64,000 bases of DNA from Aaosphaeria pasadenensis (Eukaryota > Ascomycota > Dothideomycetes > Pleosporales). Below the pieces are notes generated by a model that saw only the letters and a program-made list of their open reading frames with translations, was not told the DNA's origin and made no database searches. The stretch is taken from positions 1,116,001 through 1,180,000 of the forward strand of contig JAKLMB010000009.1 in the NCBI GenBank assembly GCA_022813625.1, in the 5' to 3' direction. A program made the position numbers and the translations under genes. Below, piece by piece: positions 20,427-32,102 of the stretch. Numbering within the stretch: position 1 is the stretch's first letter; every line of letters begins with the position of its first letter.

Positions 20427-21378
20427 AGATGCCAGGCTATTTCGTTTACTGTCATCAGCTACAAGCTCCTACTGGCCGCTCGCGTCTACTACTACCAACT
20501 GCCTCTCCCGCACAACATTCCTGCCACCTGACAATAAGTTCGACTTTTGGAATACCTTGAGAGACACCAAGTCCATCGACAAGGAGGGAGCATATCGTAA
20601 GTTCATATTCTTCGTCCGATGCTTGCAACACTTTGACCGACCTCTCGGTGTAGGAACACATGGCATATCATACTAACCCGGGGCTGTACAATAGCAGAAG
20701 CTGCACAATATCTGCAAGATATTCTCCAGTGACCTTGGAAACTCAAAAGAAGATGTAGACAAGCAGCAACACGAGCCGTTGAAGCTTTTACCTTATGGGT
20801 ATATTGTAGCACGGGGTTTAGAACGATTGGCACTCAAGTACCTAGGTAAAGATGCAATTCCATACCAGAAATTGAGATGGCCATCAGGTAGAACTTGACC
20901 TCACAGAATGAAATAATTTTACTCATGAATATCATGAAAGGCGGTTATTTGTTTCTTAGTATTTGGATGAATTCTGTGATATATTCCCTTCTCCTTCCGA
21001 GATAGTCACTAATCGGGATCGCCAAAATGGGAATGCAGAACGGAGATTCCCCATTAGGCAGCGCCGCTTCACAAGAAAATGCGAGTCAATTATTCCAAAT
21101 ATTACACTCAACTATGCACGAATTTTGAGACAGCAAATGAATAGAGGCTTGGCTCTCGTTGAAACTTTAGTACCCTTTCGGCTTCGCTGCCATCAACATG
21201 CACCGATTGAAGAGCGCAGAGTCGCATCGCATCAACCCGGTATCTCCGCCCCGCAAGCATAATGCACGTGCTCTGATTGGAAAGTCCCGCCACCTCCGCC
21301 TGTACCCCAGACTCCCACATCAACCCGCATGATAGCTATCAAAAACCTTGTCGTAATTACACTGGGAGCATTCGGAAT
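20427..21378. other. intergenic region without a recognisable gene
   Basis: About 950 bases. It contains one perfect TACCTAGGTA palindrome at 20839-20848. The short reading frames present have no recognisable homology or codon pattern. Confidence 0.5.
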
Positions 21379-23527
21379 ATGTCAGCAGTCTTGAAATTCA
21401 TTCCCAGTGATACCCATGGCATGCCGCAAAAGCGTTCGGGGTCACAGCGGGCCTGCGATACTTGTCGCCGACGAAAGGTAGCACATGATGCGTCTACTAT
21501 TTCATCGTGCAAAAGCTAACTAATGCTTCTTTAGAAACGCTGCGGGCACGGTAATGAAGATGTGATTTCATCTGCTGTACCACAGGTGGATCAATCAGGC
21601 TCAAGTCCTAAGCGTATCAGACTTTCCAATGAACCAGGTACTATTGGGAACGGTGAAGTTACTACATCAAGGCCATCAGTGCCTTCGGATGGGGGTACTG
21701 TACCCCAGAGAGCCCAACAGTATGTCGAGAAGAGTGCAATGCTCCCTCCAGAATCGCCGGTGACTGCCAGTAGTGGTCGCGCCGACAGTAATTCGGGAAG
21801 ACCCACCACCCAAACATCGTATAATGGCAGTCGTAACTACAGCGAGTCCAGACATGACGCGCGATTCATCGGACATCTAAACCCTGAAGCGACATTTCTT
21901 GCAGCAACTAGTCCCACACTGACCACAGGATCTGGAGAACCTGAAGAGGTCGGTGTATGGTTGTCTTCTGTAGGACGAAGCGCACCCCAACCTTACACCT
22001 CACTCCCAATGCGGCAGACTCAATCAGATGCTGTCTATTGTGCCGACCCTCTCATATCCAGAGTCTTACTACCACATCTCGAGGAATCATGTCTCTCTTT
22101 ACTACCCGACTCGTCGGATTTTGCAGCCCTATCTAATATCTATTTCGAGGAGTTCCATCCTATCTTTCCCATCCTCGACAGGGATATCTTCGAGGCTCCG
22201 AATCCTCATCGCCCATCCCACGTTGTCATGAAGCAGATCGTTTCTCTAATCTCGAGTTCAAGTCCTTCTGCCAGGCCGTTCCTTCGGCTTAACATCAACG
22301 AACCCACACTCCTAGAAAGAAGCGAATTCTCGTACCGAATTTCACTTTCAGTCCGAACATGTCTGAACCTGGACCTCATCAAAGACAAATTCACTGTATG
22401 CCAGATCTGTGCACTGTTCTCCATGTACACACAACTAGCCGAGGACCGCCATTTGCCAGTAGAGATGTGTGCACGCGCAGTCGCTCATGCACAAACCCTT
22501 GGACTTCACCTCCGAGCTAATCAGCAACCCTCAGCAGCTCGGGTTTTCTGTTGCATTTGGGCCTTAGACAGACTGAATGCAGCATTCCATGGGCGGCCTG
22601 TCACGATGCATGAACGCGACTTCGGGAACAGGCTAGGAGAAAGCATTCCGGAGCAGGAGACATGCTTTCAATTATTTCTCCGCACCACTGTTCTTCTTGA
22701 CAAAGTCATCGATCTCTATCGGCCCAATCCAGATAGGCCGCGAGCAGACTGGGGTCTGGAGCTGCCTGATTATGAGAGCATCGTACATGAAGCCAGCGCT
22801 TCACGTATAAAGCCCAATCTTCTCGGTAAGCCTATTTCATGGGGGCCATGTAAGCACATGTAGACTAACATTCGATGTAACAGCAACATTGGAAACGTTC
22901 TATCATGCAGTCGCTATCTTGTCATGTCGAACCCATGCATTGACGCAACCACCACGCTCCTCTCCATCCCACGTTCGACAAAGTTTGTCAGCGACAAGAG
23001 TCATTTCCATGATCTCGGAAGACTATAATGGAAAGTTTCCACCAACTCCCATCGTGCCGTATGCTGTATCTCTTGCATTACGATTCTTCTATCGCGAATT
23101 TCGATTCACCAAGGTTCCTCTCTTCCGCGGGAGAGCTCAAAAGCAACTCACACTTGGCTGTGACATCTTGCGGGATCTAGGCGATGCCTACCCAGTAGCG
23201 ATCGGCATCGCCAATCTCGTTGAGCAGATGCTCAATGAGACGGACAAAGTATATTCTTCTATGGCTCATCAGTCTCAGGAGCCCGAAAGGTCGAGGACGA
23301 GTAGCCATGGGGGAACGCCTGTCTCCGGTGCTGCAGGGGGTTCAAGTCTTGATGTTGCAGCTTCAACTCAACCCGCACAAACGGATTGGTCAATGTGGGA
23401 TAACCTACCAGACATTGATATCTTCGAGCATTTCGATCCCAACTTCGACCTTGACGCCATTGATGCTGCACTTGCCGATGATACGCAACCTGTCTTTCCG
23501 ATAGGCTACCATGGATACACGTTCTGA
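21379..23527 (+). CDS. fungal transcription factor with incomplete Zn2Cys6 cluster
   Basis: Probable nuclear regulator. Exons 21379-21477, 21535-22825 and 22884-23527 give 677 residues. The N-terminal motif RACDTCRRRK/KRC, spliced in the usual place inside the cluster, provides C-x2-C-x6-C, but the second cysteine triplet is absent; a Ser/Pro-rich linker follows. The middle region (about 175-450) is a fungal-specific transcription factor domain (IYFEEFHPIFPILDRDIF, VCQICALFSMYTQLAED, CIWALDRLNAAFHGRP). The C-terminus is acidic and aromatic (NLPDIDIFEHFDPNFDLDA), a likely activation domain. The start at 21379 has a second in-frame ATG at 21421, still upstream of the cysteines. It ends 75 bases from the convergent enoyl-CoA hydratase gene. 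Confidence 0.82.
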
Positions 23528-23602
23528 GAATAGCATAGGATCACAGCACATAATGAAAGAAATGTGTCAATATGAGTCTAGCTGTCACGTATACTTCGAT
23601 AT

Positions 23603-24406
23603 CTACAAATTACTTTTCAGCTTTCGCTTCTGTTCTTGCTCTATCTGGAACTGCTTCAGGGCTTGTCGCGATTCCTCCGACCCATATCTCTCGTTCTGCA
23701 TAACATCGCACTCACGCTCATGCGCAGCCAAAAGTTCCTCACGATGTTGGTGTTTCATCAATCGTTTCGTAGCCTTCAACGCCCCTGGTGGAGATTGTGA
23801 AATCCTTGTTGCAATCACCTGAACATTTTCCAAGAAACCAGCTCCAGGCAGTATCTTGCTGACAAGGCCTAATCGCTCAGCCTCTTCCGCCGAAACGCGA
23901 TCTCCCGCAAGGAAAAGAAGAGCTGCTTTCTGGTGGCCCATGAGCTTTGTGAAAGAGTAGCTCGATGCGCCCTCGGTCGTCATCCCCCACTTGACGAACG
24001 GCGTGAAGAAATACGCGTCTGGGACCGAGTAGACGAGATCGAATAGCCCGAGACTGCTCACGCCGAATCCTGCAGCTGGACCATTCACCGCTGCGATCAG
24101 GATCTTCTCGGTACAGATGAGTGTCCTACACAGTGAGTCGAAGACGGAACCGCGTGCGAACGGCAAAGCTGGTACTGGTCCAGAGTCTACGAGTTCCATG
24201 CCGGTGCAGTAGAATTTCCCCTCGCCTGTTTGGATGACGACGCGAATGCCTGGTTGCTGCTCGATCCATTGAAGTGCAGATGACCATTCTGATACCAGGG
24301 TTGGATGGCAGGAATTTCCGGAGTTTGGACGGTTGAGTTTTATGATCGCGACGTGGCCGGCTGCTAATAGCTCTACCTTTACGAACTGATAGGATGGTGG
24401 CTCCAT
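23603..24406 (-). CDS. enoyl-CoA hydratase/isomerase family protein (ECI-like)
   Basis: Crotonase-fold enzyme acting on acyl-CoA, most like peroxisomal delta3-delta2-enoyl-CoA isomerases. The single exon encodes 267 residues. The oxyanion-hole segments are YCTGMEL and AAVNGPAAGFGVSSLGLFDL; the likely catalytic Glu is in GMTTEGASSYSF, the position used by isomerases. A second hydratase Glu is not evident, favouring isomerase over hydratase. The C-terminus is a charged helix ending KSNL, at best a weak PTS1-like signal, so peroxisomal location is only possible. It lies between two transcription-factor genes, but no shared pathway is shown. Confidence 0.88.
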   Translation of the reverse strand: MEPPSYQFVKVELLAAGHVAIIKLNRPNSGNSCHPTLVSEWSSALQWIEQQPGIRVVIQTGEGKFYCTGMELVDSGPVPALPFARGSVFDSLCRTLICTEKILIAAVNGPAAGFGVSSLGLFDLVYSVPDAYFFTPFVKWGMTTEGASSYSFTKLMGHQKAALLFLAGDRVSAEEAERLGLVSKILPGAGFLENVQVIATRISQSPPGALKATKRLMKHQHREELLAAHERECDVMQNERYGSEESRQALKQFQIEQEQKRKLKSNL

Positions 24407-25319
24407 GTTTCAAAGGTATATGTATTCGATAGCGCCAATCTTGATTGGTCCTTGAACTGCGCTTTTGATCGTGTTCGTCCAAAGTTGGCGTCGAAGTATG
24501 TTCAAAGTTACTAGTGAACTTTTGGTGATTGTAGCCCCTTAATTACCAATATAAATGGTGTCTGGCGACTTATCAGTACTTTGCACATACGATAGAGTTC
24601 GCACTGTCAGGTTATATACGATATGTTGTCTTGTCATCTTCGGGGCACAGGCTGACATAATATCCAGGATAGAGTAAGTTCACTAGAGTCAGCAAATCGG
24701 GCCCTTCAATTACCTCAATGTCATGTCGCAGATCATTCAAATCCGTCGATACGTTATTCGAGTCTAGCGGCCATGTTATTCATTCAAGCCCAGATAAAAT
24801 GAGAACACTTGATTTTCAGATCTGAGTCATTGGAGCTATGCTTTACAACATGACATTTCACCTCCCAAACTGGCCATCGACCGCACTTGAATGGTATGAG
24901 CACAAAATGCATTGCTAAACATGTGACCTCGTTTCTTGACTATTATATCAAGCCTTCCTGTAAATACTGTATCAAAAGATGATGTTGTGAATTTTTATCT
25001 AATTTTCTCCTGATTTGTGACCATCTATTGTTCAACATAAGCTAGCAATTTATGTCCGCAAACTCCTCCCTACAACTCTAGTCATAAGGACCAAATTGTC
25101 TCACCATTCTCTGGAGCACATTTACTGCGATAGACATTCTCAAAAGACGTACATATGTCATCCATTTGTTGAGCTCGCAATACACCAACCGTCAGAATAC
25201 CAAGCAGTTGCTAACCCCAATAGGCAATTCGTATAACTTGCATGTTGGCAGGATTCCGACGTCATCGTCCCTCTGTGCGACATAGCCGTACATTTTGCAT
25301 CAGGATCTGTCGAGTTGAC
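24407..25319. other. intergenic region without a recognisable gene
   Basis: About 910 bases, fairly AT-rich (24530-25080), upstream of both the hydratase/isomerase (minus) and the Zn2Cys6 gene (plus). No coding or repeat signal is supported. Confidence 0.5.
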
Positions 25320-27378
25320 ATGACGCGGAAGGGAAAATGCGATGTATGTAGAGTCCGCAAAGTAAAGGTACGTTCGTAGCATGTCCGTTCCAACTAGCCA
25401 TCCTGCTATGGCCTCCAAGCAAGTGGCGCTCGCTATGGATTACTAGTAGGACATACATACCGCATGGTAGACATGCATCTTGCATACTCGCTAACTTCCC
25501 TAGTGCGACGAAGGAAAACCCTCATGCGGGCCATGCCAACTGGGAAAGCGAACATGTAGCTACCATGGGAAGCCCAAACGTTCAGAGTTCAAATTCGTCG
25601 TCGAGGATCCGAATCAGTACACCAACTATGGGCGATCCAAAGTCGTCCCGATTGTCTATCCACTCACCGATGCTCCCGATGATGCGCAGTCTGGGCCATC
25701 TTCAAGTCAAGATCTTACAAGCGACGCGGAAGCTATTAATGAGGAGATCGACAATCGCCTTGCTTCCATGTACGATGTAGAATTTCTGTCTAGATTGAGG
25801 CTTTCAGGTACGGAATCAACCGAAAGCCCCAGAAGCGATACGCAAGTCCAACGCTTGAGGAGGGTCTCTTCAATGCCATATCAATCCATCTCGCCACAGC
25901 CCTCGCCTGCAGGTACCGATCTCGCTACAAGATTCGTACAGATACTCTCGCCACACGATCCCGCTTGCAATCCCTTCGTGGCGGAAGCGTCTTGGATTGC
26001 CTCCATCCCCGGTCGCATTGGCTCCAGTCCTGTGCTCGATTCAGCTATAGAGTTCTCTCTCGATAGCTTGTATGCTCAGAAGAACCCCACGGCATCAAAT
26101 GCAAAGGCGGCGAGACGTTCCAAAGGCAAAGCGATTGAAGTCTTGCGCAATCAAGTTCACGGCTCGTCGTCCGTGCCGGCTCTGAATGTAGTCCTGAGTA
26201 TTATATTACACATGTACGGAGAGGTGCGTGATCTTCTGTCCAGGAGGTCTGGCTCGATGTTGACTAATTTAGATGTTCCTAAACGATGGGAGTCTTCTTG
26301 GATTGTTCCAACATGGCGATGCAGCTACGAATCTACTGAGGTTAGGAGACGAGTCGTGGCGGGGGGATCCCGATTTCTGGAATGTCATTCTCACCGCTTA
26401 CGAAGCAGAGGTATGTTTGAATTAACAAGATTTTCAATCATGGCAACTGATGTTGTTGGGTAGGTTGGCTCGGGACTATACACAGACAGGCGTTCGAAGT
26501 ACGATACTCCGTTCTTCCTCGCGGCTACGAATCCGCGTACTATCATACTAGATCTCTACCACCCATCTGACGTTTTCCGCCTGACCAATATGGCACTTAT
26601 GCACGTCTGGATACAGATACCTCGACTAAACTGTCTCGTTCGCGACGCACGCGCCGGACCATTCAACCTACGTAGAATAGCAGCCGCGATATCCCACGCA
26701 GAATCGCTCTGGGAAGCCGAGCCATCAAAACTCATGAATTCCTACCTCGCCGCCAACACCACAACCCGACACGTCCCTCCGTCCCCAGAAATCAACGACG
26801 TCGTGAGCACATCGCTGCACTTCGATTCCATCCAGGCGCTCCGGCATCTCCTGCGGTACTGGTTGGTCAGGAACCTACTCTGCGGACTCACGTTAGCACT
26901 GTACCAGTCGTTTCCCGCGCAAGCCACAGCTAGTCTGTTGCCGGGGCTAGACGACGTTCGAGAAATGGACGTCCGGGCGGCGCATTGCACTGCGCAGTCC
27001 GTCCCATGGGCACTAAGCGCGGGCTCCGCTGGGCTCGGCGCGCCCATGGTCCCATTCTGTGTGCATTCGCCGTTGGTAACGTCCACGTTGCCGTGGCTGA
27101 GGAAGACGAAACGGCTTCGAGAGGCGGCGGCGTTGGAGGAGGAGGGGTCGGAGAGGAGAAGGGTGATGGATGATGAGGTTGCGTCAACTCAGCGGGTTTT
27201 GAATTGGCTGTTGCAGACGTGTGCGAAGGTGCAAGAGAGGTGGGGGTTCCCGCGTATCTCGCAGGCGGAGTGTGAAATCACAGAGGGCATAGTGACTGGG
27301 GGTTTGATTTCGCCTGAGGTTGAGACATGGAGGCGAGTTCGGAGGAATAGGAAGAGGAGGGCGGATCAAGGTGTGTAG
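25320..27378 (+). CDS. Zn2Cys6 transcription factor
   Basis: Nuclear DNA-binding regulator. Exons 25320-25367, 25504-26223, 26273-26410 and 26464-27378 give 606 residues. The complete binuclear cluster starts at residue 7: C-x2-C-x6-C-x6-C-x2-C-x6-C (CDVCRVRKVK/CDEGKPSCGP, then CQLGKRTC), with the first intron (136 nt) splitting it just before the third cysteine, a common intron position in this family. The other introns are 49 and 53 nt. The rest resembles the fungal-specific domain of the DUF3468 type (FVAEASWIASIPGRIGSS; LTAYEAE/VGSGLYTDRR). The C-terminus is basic (RRVRRNRKRRADQ). Target genes are unknown. Confidence 0.87.
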
Positions 27379-28648
27379 GGGAGGATTAGGGTGATGAAGA
27401 GAGGCATCGTGAGTCGTGAGTAACGACTTGACTTCCACTTGAGTAGTTATGTAGATATTTTAGTTAGTGAGTCCTTCATTAGCAAGTGAACTGCAGGTAA
27501 CATTCGATATTATAAAGTTTGGCGTTAAAAGTAGGATAGTGGCTTGCGTAAAACTTTATAGAGCGTTATCATCGGAGATGAAGATGTATGTTCGTTCACA
27601 GAAACGAAGAACGTTTTTAGGTGCAATTGACACTGACTTTCTAAACACCGTTTCTGTGTGGAGTGAAACCGATATATCATGCAACGGCTTGGTGTAGTAA
27701 GTACTCGTCATTGTCACTGTCATGGTCGTTGTCAGTGTGTAATAACACGACGTGGGTGGATATAATAGGGGTTCAATGTTTGATGGGATCGGGTGATGCA
27801 CTGAGTCGGCTGTACCTTGACTAGTCCTGGATAGTACTAGCCCGGTCCCATCACCCTTGGCAGCACAGTTCTTCGCTTGATCACCAACCACCAGAGCTCC
27901 CACCCACCCGCATCCTACACTCCAGCCCATCCCAGCCCGTCCTATCCAGTCCACTCCAGAAAAAGCATCGCGCTCGTTCTGGATCTACCGGGGCTCCTCC
28001 TAATCCATCGTCATGCATTGCCTCCATTCACACCTTTAGCCAATTGCTGCTTGGCTGCGTCCCGATGGGCTGAATATCTAGGCTGAATATGGAGATGGCG
28101 ACACAGCAGCCTATTCGCGCCATGCCGTACAGGGACTCCACGTGTGGATTCCTCGAGCTGCTCTAAAGTTTATTGTGGTCATAGCTTTGCTACTGCGAGA
28201 GGAGAGGAGAAGCGAGAGGAAGAGAGGAGAGAGAAAGAGTCAGGTATCCGTGGAGAGTCGTTGATCGTTGTCCCTTCTTCCCTATCCTTTTCCGTTCATC
28301 CCGCTGTCGTTCGTATTAGCACGACCGTTGAGCTACTGCTGTGATTACTGTATCTCTCTCACACTCTCTCTTCTCTTTCATCTTCACCTACTTTCGTCTT
28401 ACGCTTGTTTTGCCCGCGACATACCCACCCATTATGCTATAGCGAACGAATTGAGCCCAATTGATCACGACCGTGACTGTGACCGTACCTGGAGGACGCA
28501 CGCCGTCGAGCATGCGAGTGGGAGAAGGACCTCGCCATCCCGTACGATAGCCTTTTGGTCCAGAGAAGGAGAGACTCTCGCCGTCCATCCGTCTCTTGTT
28601 TATTTAGACTCCTAGCCATCTACCCATCACACCACCTGGGCTCCAACC
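27379..28648. other. intergenic region; promoter and leader of the single-pass membrane protein gene
   Basis: About 1.27 kb. It contains a purine-rich strip (about 28195-28240) and a CT-rich strip (about 28350-28395) typical of fungal core promoters and 5' leaders. No additional gene is supported. Confidence 0.5.
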
Positions 28649-29861
28649 ATGGACTTCTGGAAAAGCAAGGCAGACAACGCGCCGGCCGCCAAACGGATAT
28701 CAACACCAGCTGGCCAACGCCTATCCGTGATTCTTGAAAATGGCGATGCGGCGAATCGAACACGTGATCGAGCGTCGGTGCGAAAGAGCGGTATGCTGGC
28801 GACGTTTGGAGATGCGCCGCGAGAAAGCATTGAAGAGCAGAGTGGGAGCGGGTACTCGACGAGCGTGTGGTCGGACGGAGAGAAGCTGAGCCGGTTAAAA
28901 AATAACAAGCAGATTGCCAAACGGGGCGGCTGGAAACGACTGTTGGTTATTGTCGCGGTGGTGCTGGCATGCATCATTGCGCTAGCTGTAGGATTGGCTA
29001 TAGGACTGAAAAAGAAGAAGAGGTACTTACATCTTTCACACCCGATGCATGCTCGAAGCACGCGTCGAGTCGTATTCGACATGAATAGTTCTGACCAAGA
29101 TAATGCAGCTCAAACGACGACTCCCAGCAACCCGCCGCAGCAGGCGCTTCATCGACCGCATCACCCGTCTCTCCAAACTCACTTCCTCCCAACTTCCCAC
29201 AAGGCACATACAGCATGGTGACCTTCCTGGACACTGTGCAGACAAACTGCACATCGAACCCTGCTACATGGACATGCTACCCGTACACGGACTACAACAC
29301 CTCACCGTCAAAATCTCTCGCGACATTCAACTGGATAATAAGCTCTCCCTCATCAGGAAAATACCAAATCTCTTCCACCGACAACCCATTCAGCATATCC
29401 TTCAAGAACACCGACCTGGAGCTCCTGGACGAAGGAAAAGACACAGAGCGATACCGGTTCCAACTATCATCGACGAAGACTGTGAGCCCGAGTACAGGAC
29501 TCACAAAGGACAACGAGGCCGCGAGCTGCGAGTTCCAGGGTACGAGTCTGCAAGCAGTGCTGTATACCAAGATGGCGAAGGGATACCCAGACGCATCCAA
29601 GGGCGAAAGCGACGGCAGCCCAAGCTATCCCGTCTGGCCATTCGGTAAGTTCCAACCCGCCCAGTCGCATGCTATATCAAAGCTAACATCCCCCCCTCTA
29701 TAGCCGTCCGCGTAGAACAATCCGTCGGTGGCGGCGAATCAATACCCTCGTGCAAGGCTAGCGGATCAGGAAACTCGATAACGGAAGGGCTGGAGCCCCA
29801 GGACGCCGGGTCGCTCTGCTCGTGCCTGTACAAGAACTGGCGGACGCCTTCGCCTTACTGA
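28649..29861 (+). CDS. single-pass membrane protein of unknown function
   Basis: Not recognised by function. Exons 28649-29022, 29109-29644 and 29704-29861 give 355 residues; junctions keep frame (KKKK/SSNDD and WPF/AVRVEQ). Residues 1-95 are hydrophilic and cytosolic-like. One strong transmembrane helix (LLVIVAVVLACIIALAVGLA, about 97-122) is followed by a Lys-rich flank. A Pro/Ser linker (about 126-155) leads to a cysteine-containing outer domain of about 200 residues (TVQTNCTSNPATWTCYPY ... SCEFQG ... LCSCLYKNW). This layout suggests a type II surface or secretory-pathway protein with disulfides in its lumenal part. It has no catalytic motif that I know. Confidence 0.8.
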
Positions 29862-30572
29862 TCTCTCCGCTCCTTCCACATCAACGGTCTTAATCCTCTT
29901 TTTTTCTTCTTGTCGTATTTTGTCGTCGGAGCATCTATTAGCGTTTTTGGATATCTTGGATATAACAGTAATTGCACACTTTTTTCACCACCACCACCAC
30001 TACCACCATAAAAACAATCATCCACCCACACACAGTACATTCATTCCCTATGTTTTCCCGCCTCATGTGATCTCTTGTAATAATTCCCAGAGCCGAGTAC
30101 CAGGCATAACGGTCATAATTATACCCTCGTAGCCCAACCCACGATGAACCCAATTACCCTATGTCAGCGTAGGTACACTCTTGCATGTGTGCATCATCCA
30201 CCTCCCTCTTTTACGTTCTCCCTATCTATCCGCTATCCATACCCTCTAAGGCTGTTAAAACTATAGACCCGAAAACGAATCCTAATAGTCCCATAGAACG
30301 AAAATTCACACCACCTCGTACCATACCATATTATCAGATAACAGACGTAGTACATGTTACATTCCTCTCACCCAAGTCAAAGCTAGAGACAGTACAAAAC
30401 ATCAAGGGTACGCAAAATGAGCGGTGGGGTGGGTTGTGCAGGGGGTATAATTATATATATATATATTTCTATCGAGTGGTATACTATGTTACTGCCTCCC
30501 TTCCTTTCTCCTACTTTTCCACGGCGTGAAGGGCGGACGGAAAAGTGGCCGCGGTGCTTGAAGAGTGTGACG
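29862..30572. other. intergenic region between convergent genes
   Basis: About 710 bases with short simple-sequence strips: CAC/TAC-type triplets near 29988-30010 and a TA run near 30450-30465. No gene is supported. Confidence 0.5.
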
Positions 30573-32102
30573 TTACTCGTTGGTGGCCGTCTTCTCTGGA
30601 GACTTGCTTGTTGCCTTGTCGGCGGAGTCTTCTTCCTTAGCCTCGCCGTCGACGTCATCCATTTCCTCGTCGTTGGTGTCTTCTTCTTCTTCTGCTTCTT
30701 TGTCGTCGGTGGCGGGGTTAGTAGACTGCGGCTGCGGCTGCGGCTGCGGACTCCTGCTACTCCTCTCGATACTCGGCCTTCCGACCGCGCCCTCGATGTC
30801 CAGATGCACGGCGCCTGCCCTCTGCGGCCCCGTGTCCTCCATGCCAATGACCTCCGGGCCCCTCGCATGCGGCGCCTCGTCCTCGGCGTCGTCCTCGACA
30901 GTCCCGATAACGATGCCGACCCTGTCTTCGTCCTCGAGCTCCGCATCCGTCGCGATCGGCCGGATTGGCGCAACGTGGTGCGGATTCGACAGCACGATAC
31001 CGGCCTCCTGCTCCTGGCGGAGGAGCTCGCCCTGCGTGACGGGTCCCGTGTAGGGCAGCGTCTCGCCGTCGGGGTGCGAGCTTGCGATCTGCTGCTGTTG
31101 CTGCTGGGCGATTTGCTGGGCTTGGGCTTGCTGGTTCGGGAGCATGCCGCCCATGACGGTCACGGTTTCGATGCGGCCTGCACCGTTGGGGCCCTCGACC
31201 ATCTCTGTGGACTCGGAGATGAGTTCGGTCTGCGAGCCGCGGGACTGGAGCCATGGGATTGGGGTGAGGAGGGCGCCGCCGAGGGATTCGTCGGAGCCGA
31301 GGGCGGAGGTTGTGGAGGGGGAGGTGGCGCCGTTGAGGAGGGTGGAGGAGGCGGATGGGAGGAGGGCTTGCGGGAGGGGGAAGGTGGTCGTCGGGGAGGA
31401 GACGGAGACGACGCGGTCGAGGGCGCGGAGGTAGGCGGGGAGGTAGCGGTAGTGGCGTTTGGGTTGGATGACGAGTTCTGCCAGCCGCTGGATCGTGTGT
31501 GGTGGGGATTTGGTGAAGTTGGAGGTGAGTTGCGTGCGGATGGAGGAGTAGAAGTTTACGCACTCGGAGGGTAGGGAGGAGGAGGACGTGTTGTTGGCAT
31601 TGGAGGGGGTTGATGTGAAGGCTGGGACTGGGGGGCGCGGTGGTGTTGCGGGCGGCGCATTTTCTTTGTCTGCTGTTTCTGAAGTTTGGCTCGAGAATGC
31701 CGGTTGGGTTTGAGGAGGTGGAGGTTGATTTTGGGCTGTGGTAGAGGGCGTGAGAGGGTCGGAAGGTGGTGAGGGTGGCGGTGGGAACTCGTTATGAATG
31801 ATCTAGATGGATGGTTGCATTAGATGGTTTGGCGCAAGCGATATGGGAGCAGAGCATGTGGGTGTAATCACCTCATCTAGTCGGTCGAGTATGTATTGGA
31901 ATGCCTTTGGCCAGTCTTCACTGCATTGAGGGGTTAGAATGGGATTATGAGTGAAAGGTTGAGGGTGGGGTACATACACCTCCAGAGTGCCATTGTCGGC
32001 GGCGGTCTGTAGGATACTCTCAGCTGCGGCGTAGGTCAGTATGGAGGAGAGCAAGGAGGCAGAGGGTGATGATCGAATGGAGGAAGACGTACTAGAGGCC
32101 AT
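30573..32102 (-). CDS. PSY4: protein phosphatase 4 regulatory subunit R2 (Psy4/PPP4R2)
   Basis: Regulatory subunit of the PP4 phosphatase, which acts in DNA-damage recovery. Exons 32102-31978, 31920-31872 and 31802-30573 give 467 residues. The introns are 57 and 69 nt. The family core runs from exon 2 (EDWPKAFQYILDRLDE) into exon 3 (IIHNEFPPPPSPP) and then, after a low-complexity insert, FTKSPPHTIQRLAELVIQP and RHYRYLPAYLRALDRVVSV. The C-terminal half is disordered: a Gln-rich patch (IAQQQQQQIA), then a very acidic tail (EAEEEEDTNDEEMDDVDGE), as in other PPP4R2 proteins. A 385-residue open frame on the opposite strand is an artefact of high GC content. Confidence 0.88.

Noticed and set aside
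21379..27378. secondary-metabolite cluster with two regulators and an acyl-CoA enzyme
   Set aside because: No polyketide synthase, peptide synthetase, terpene synthase or similar core gene is nearby; adjacency alone does not support a cluster.
30417..31574. 385-residue open frame on the plus strand
   Set aside because: It lies antisense to the well-supported PSY4 exon 3, has a Gly/Leu/Arg-rich composition caused by high GC content, and shows no domain.
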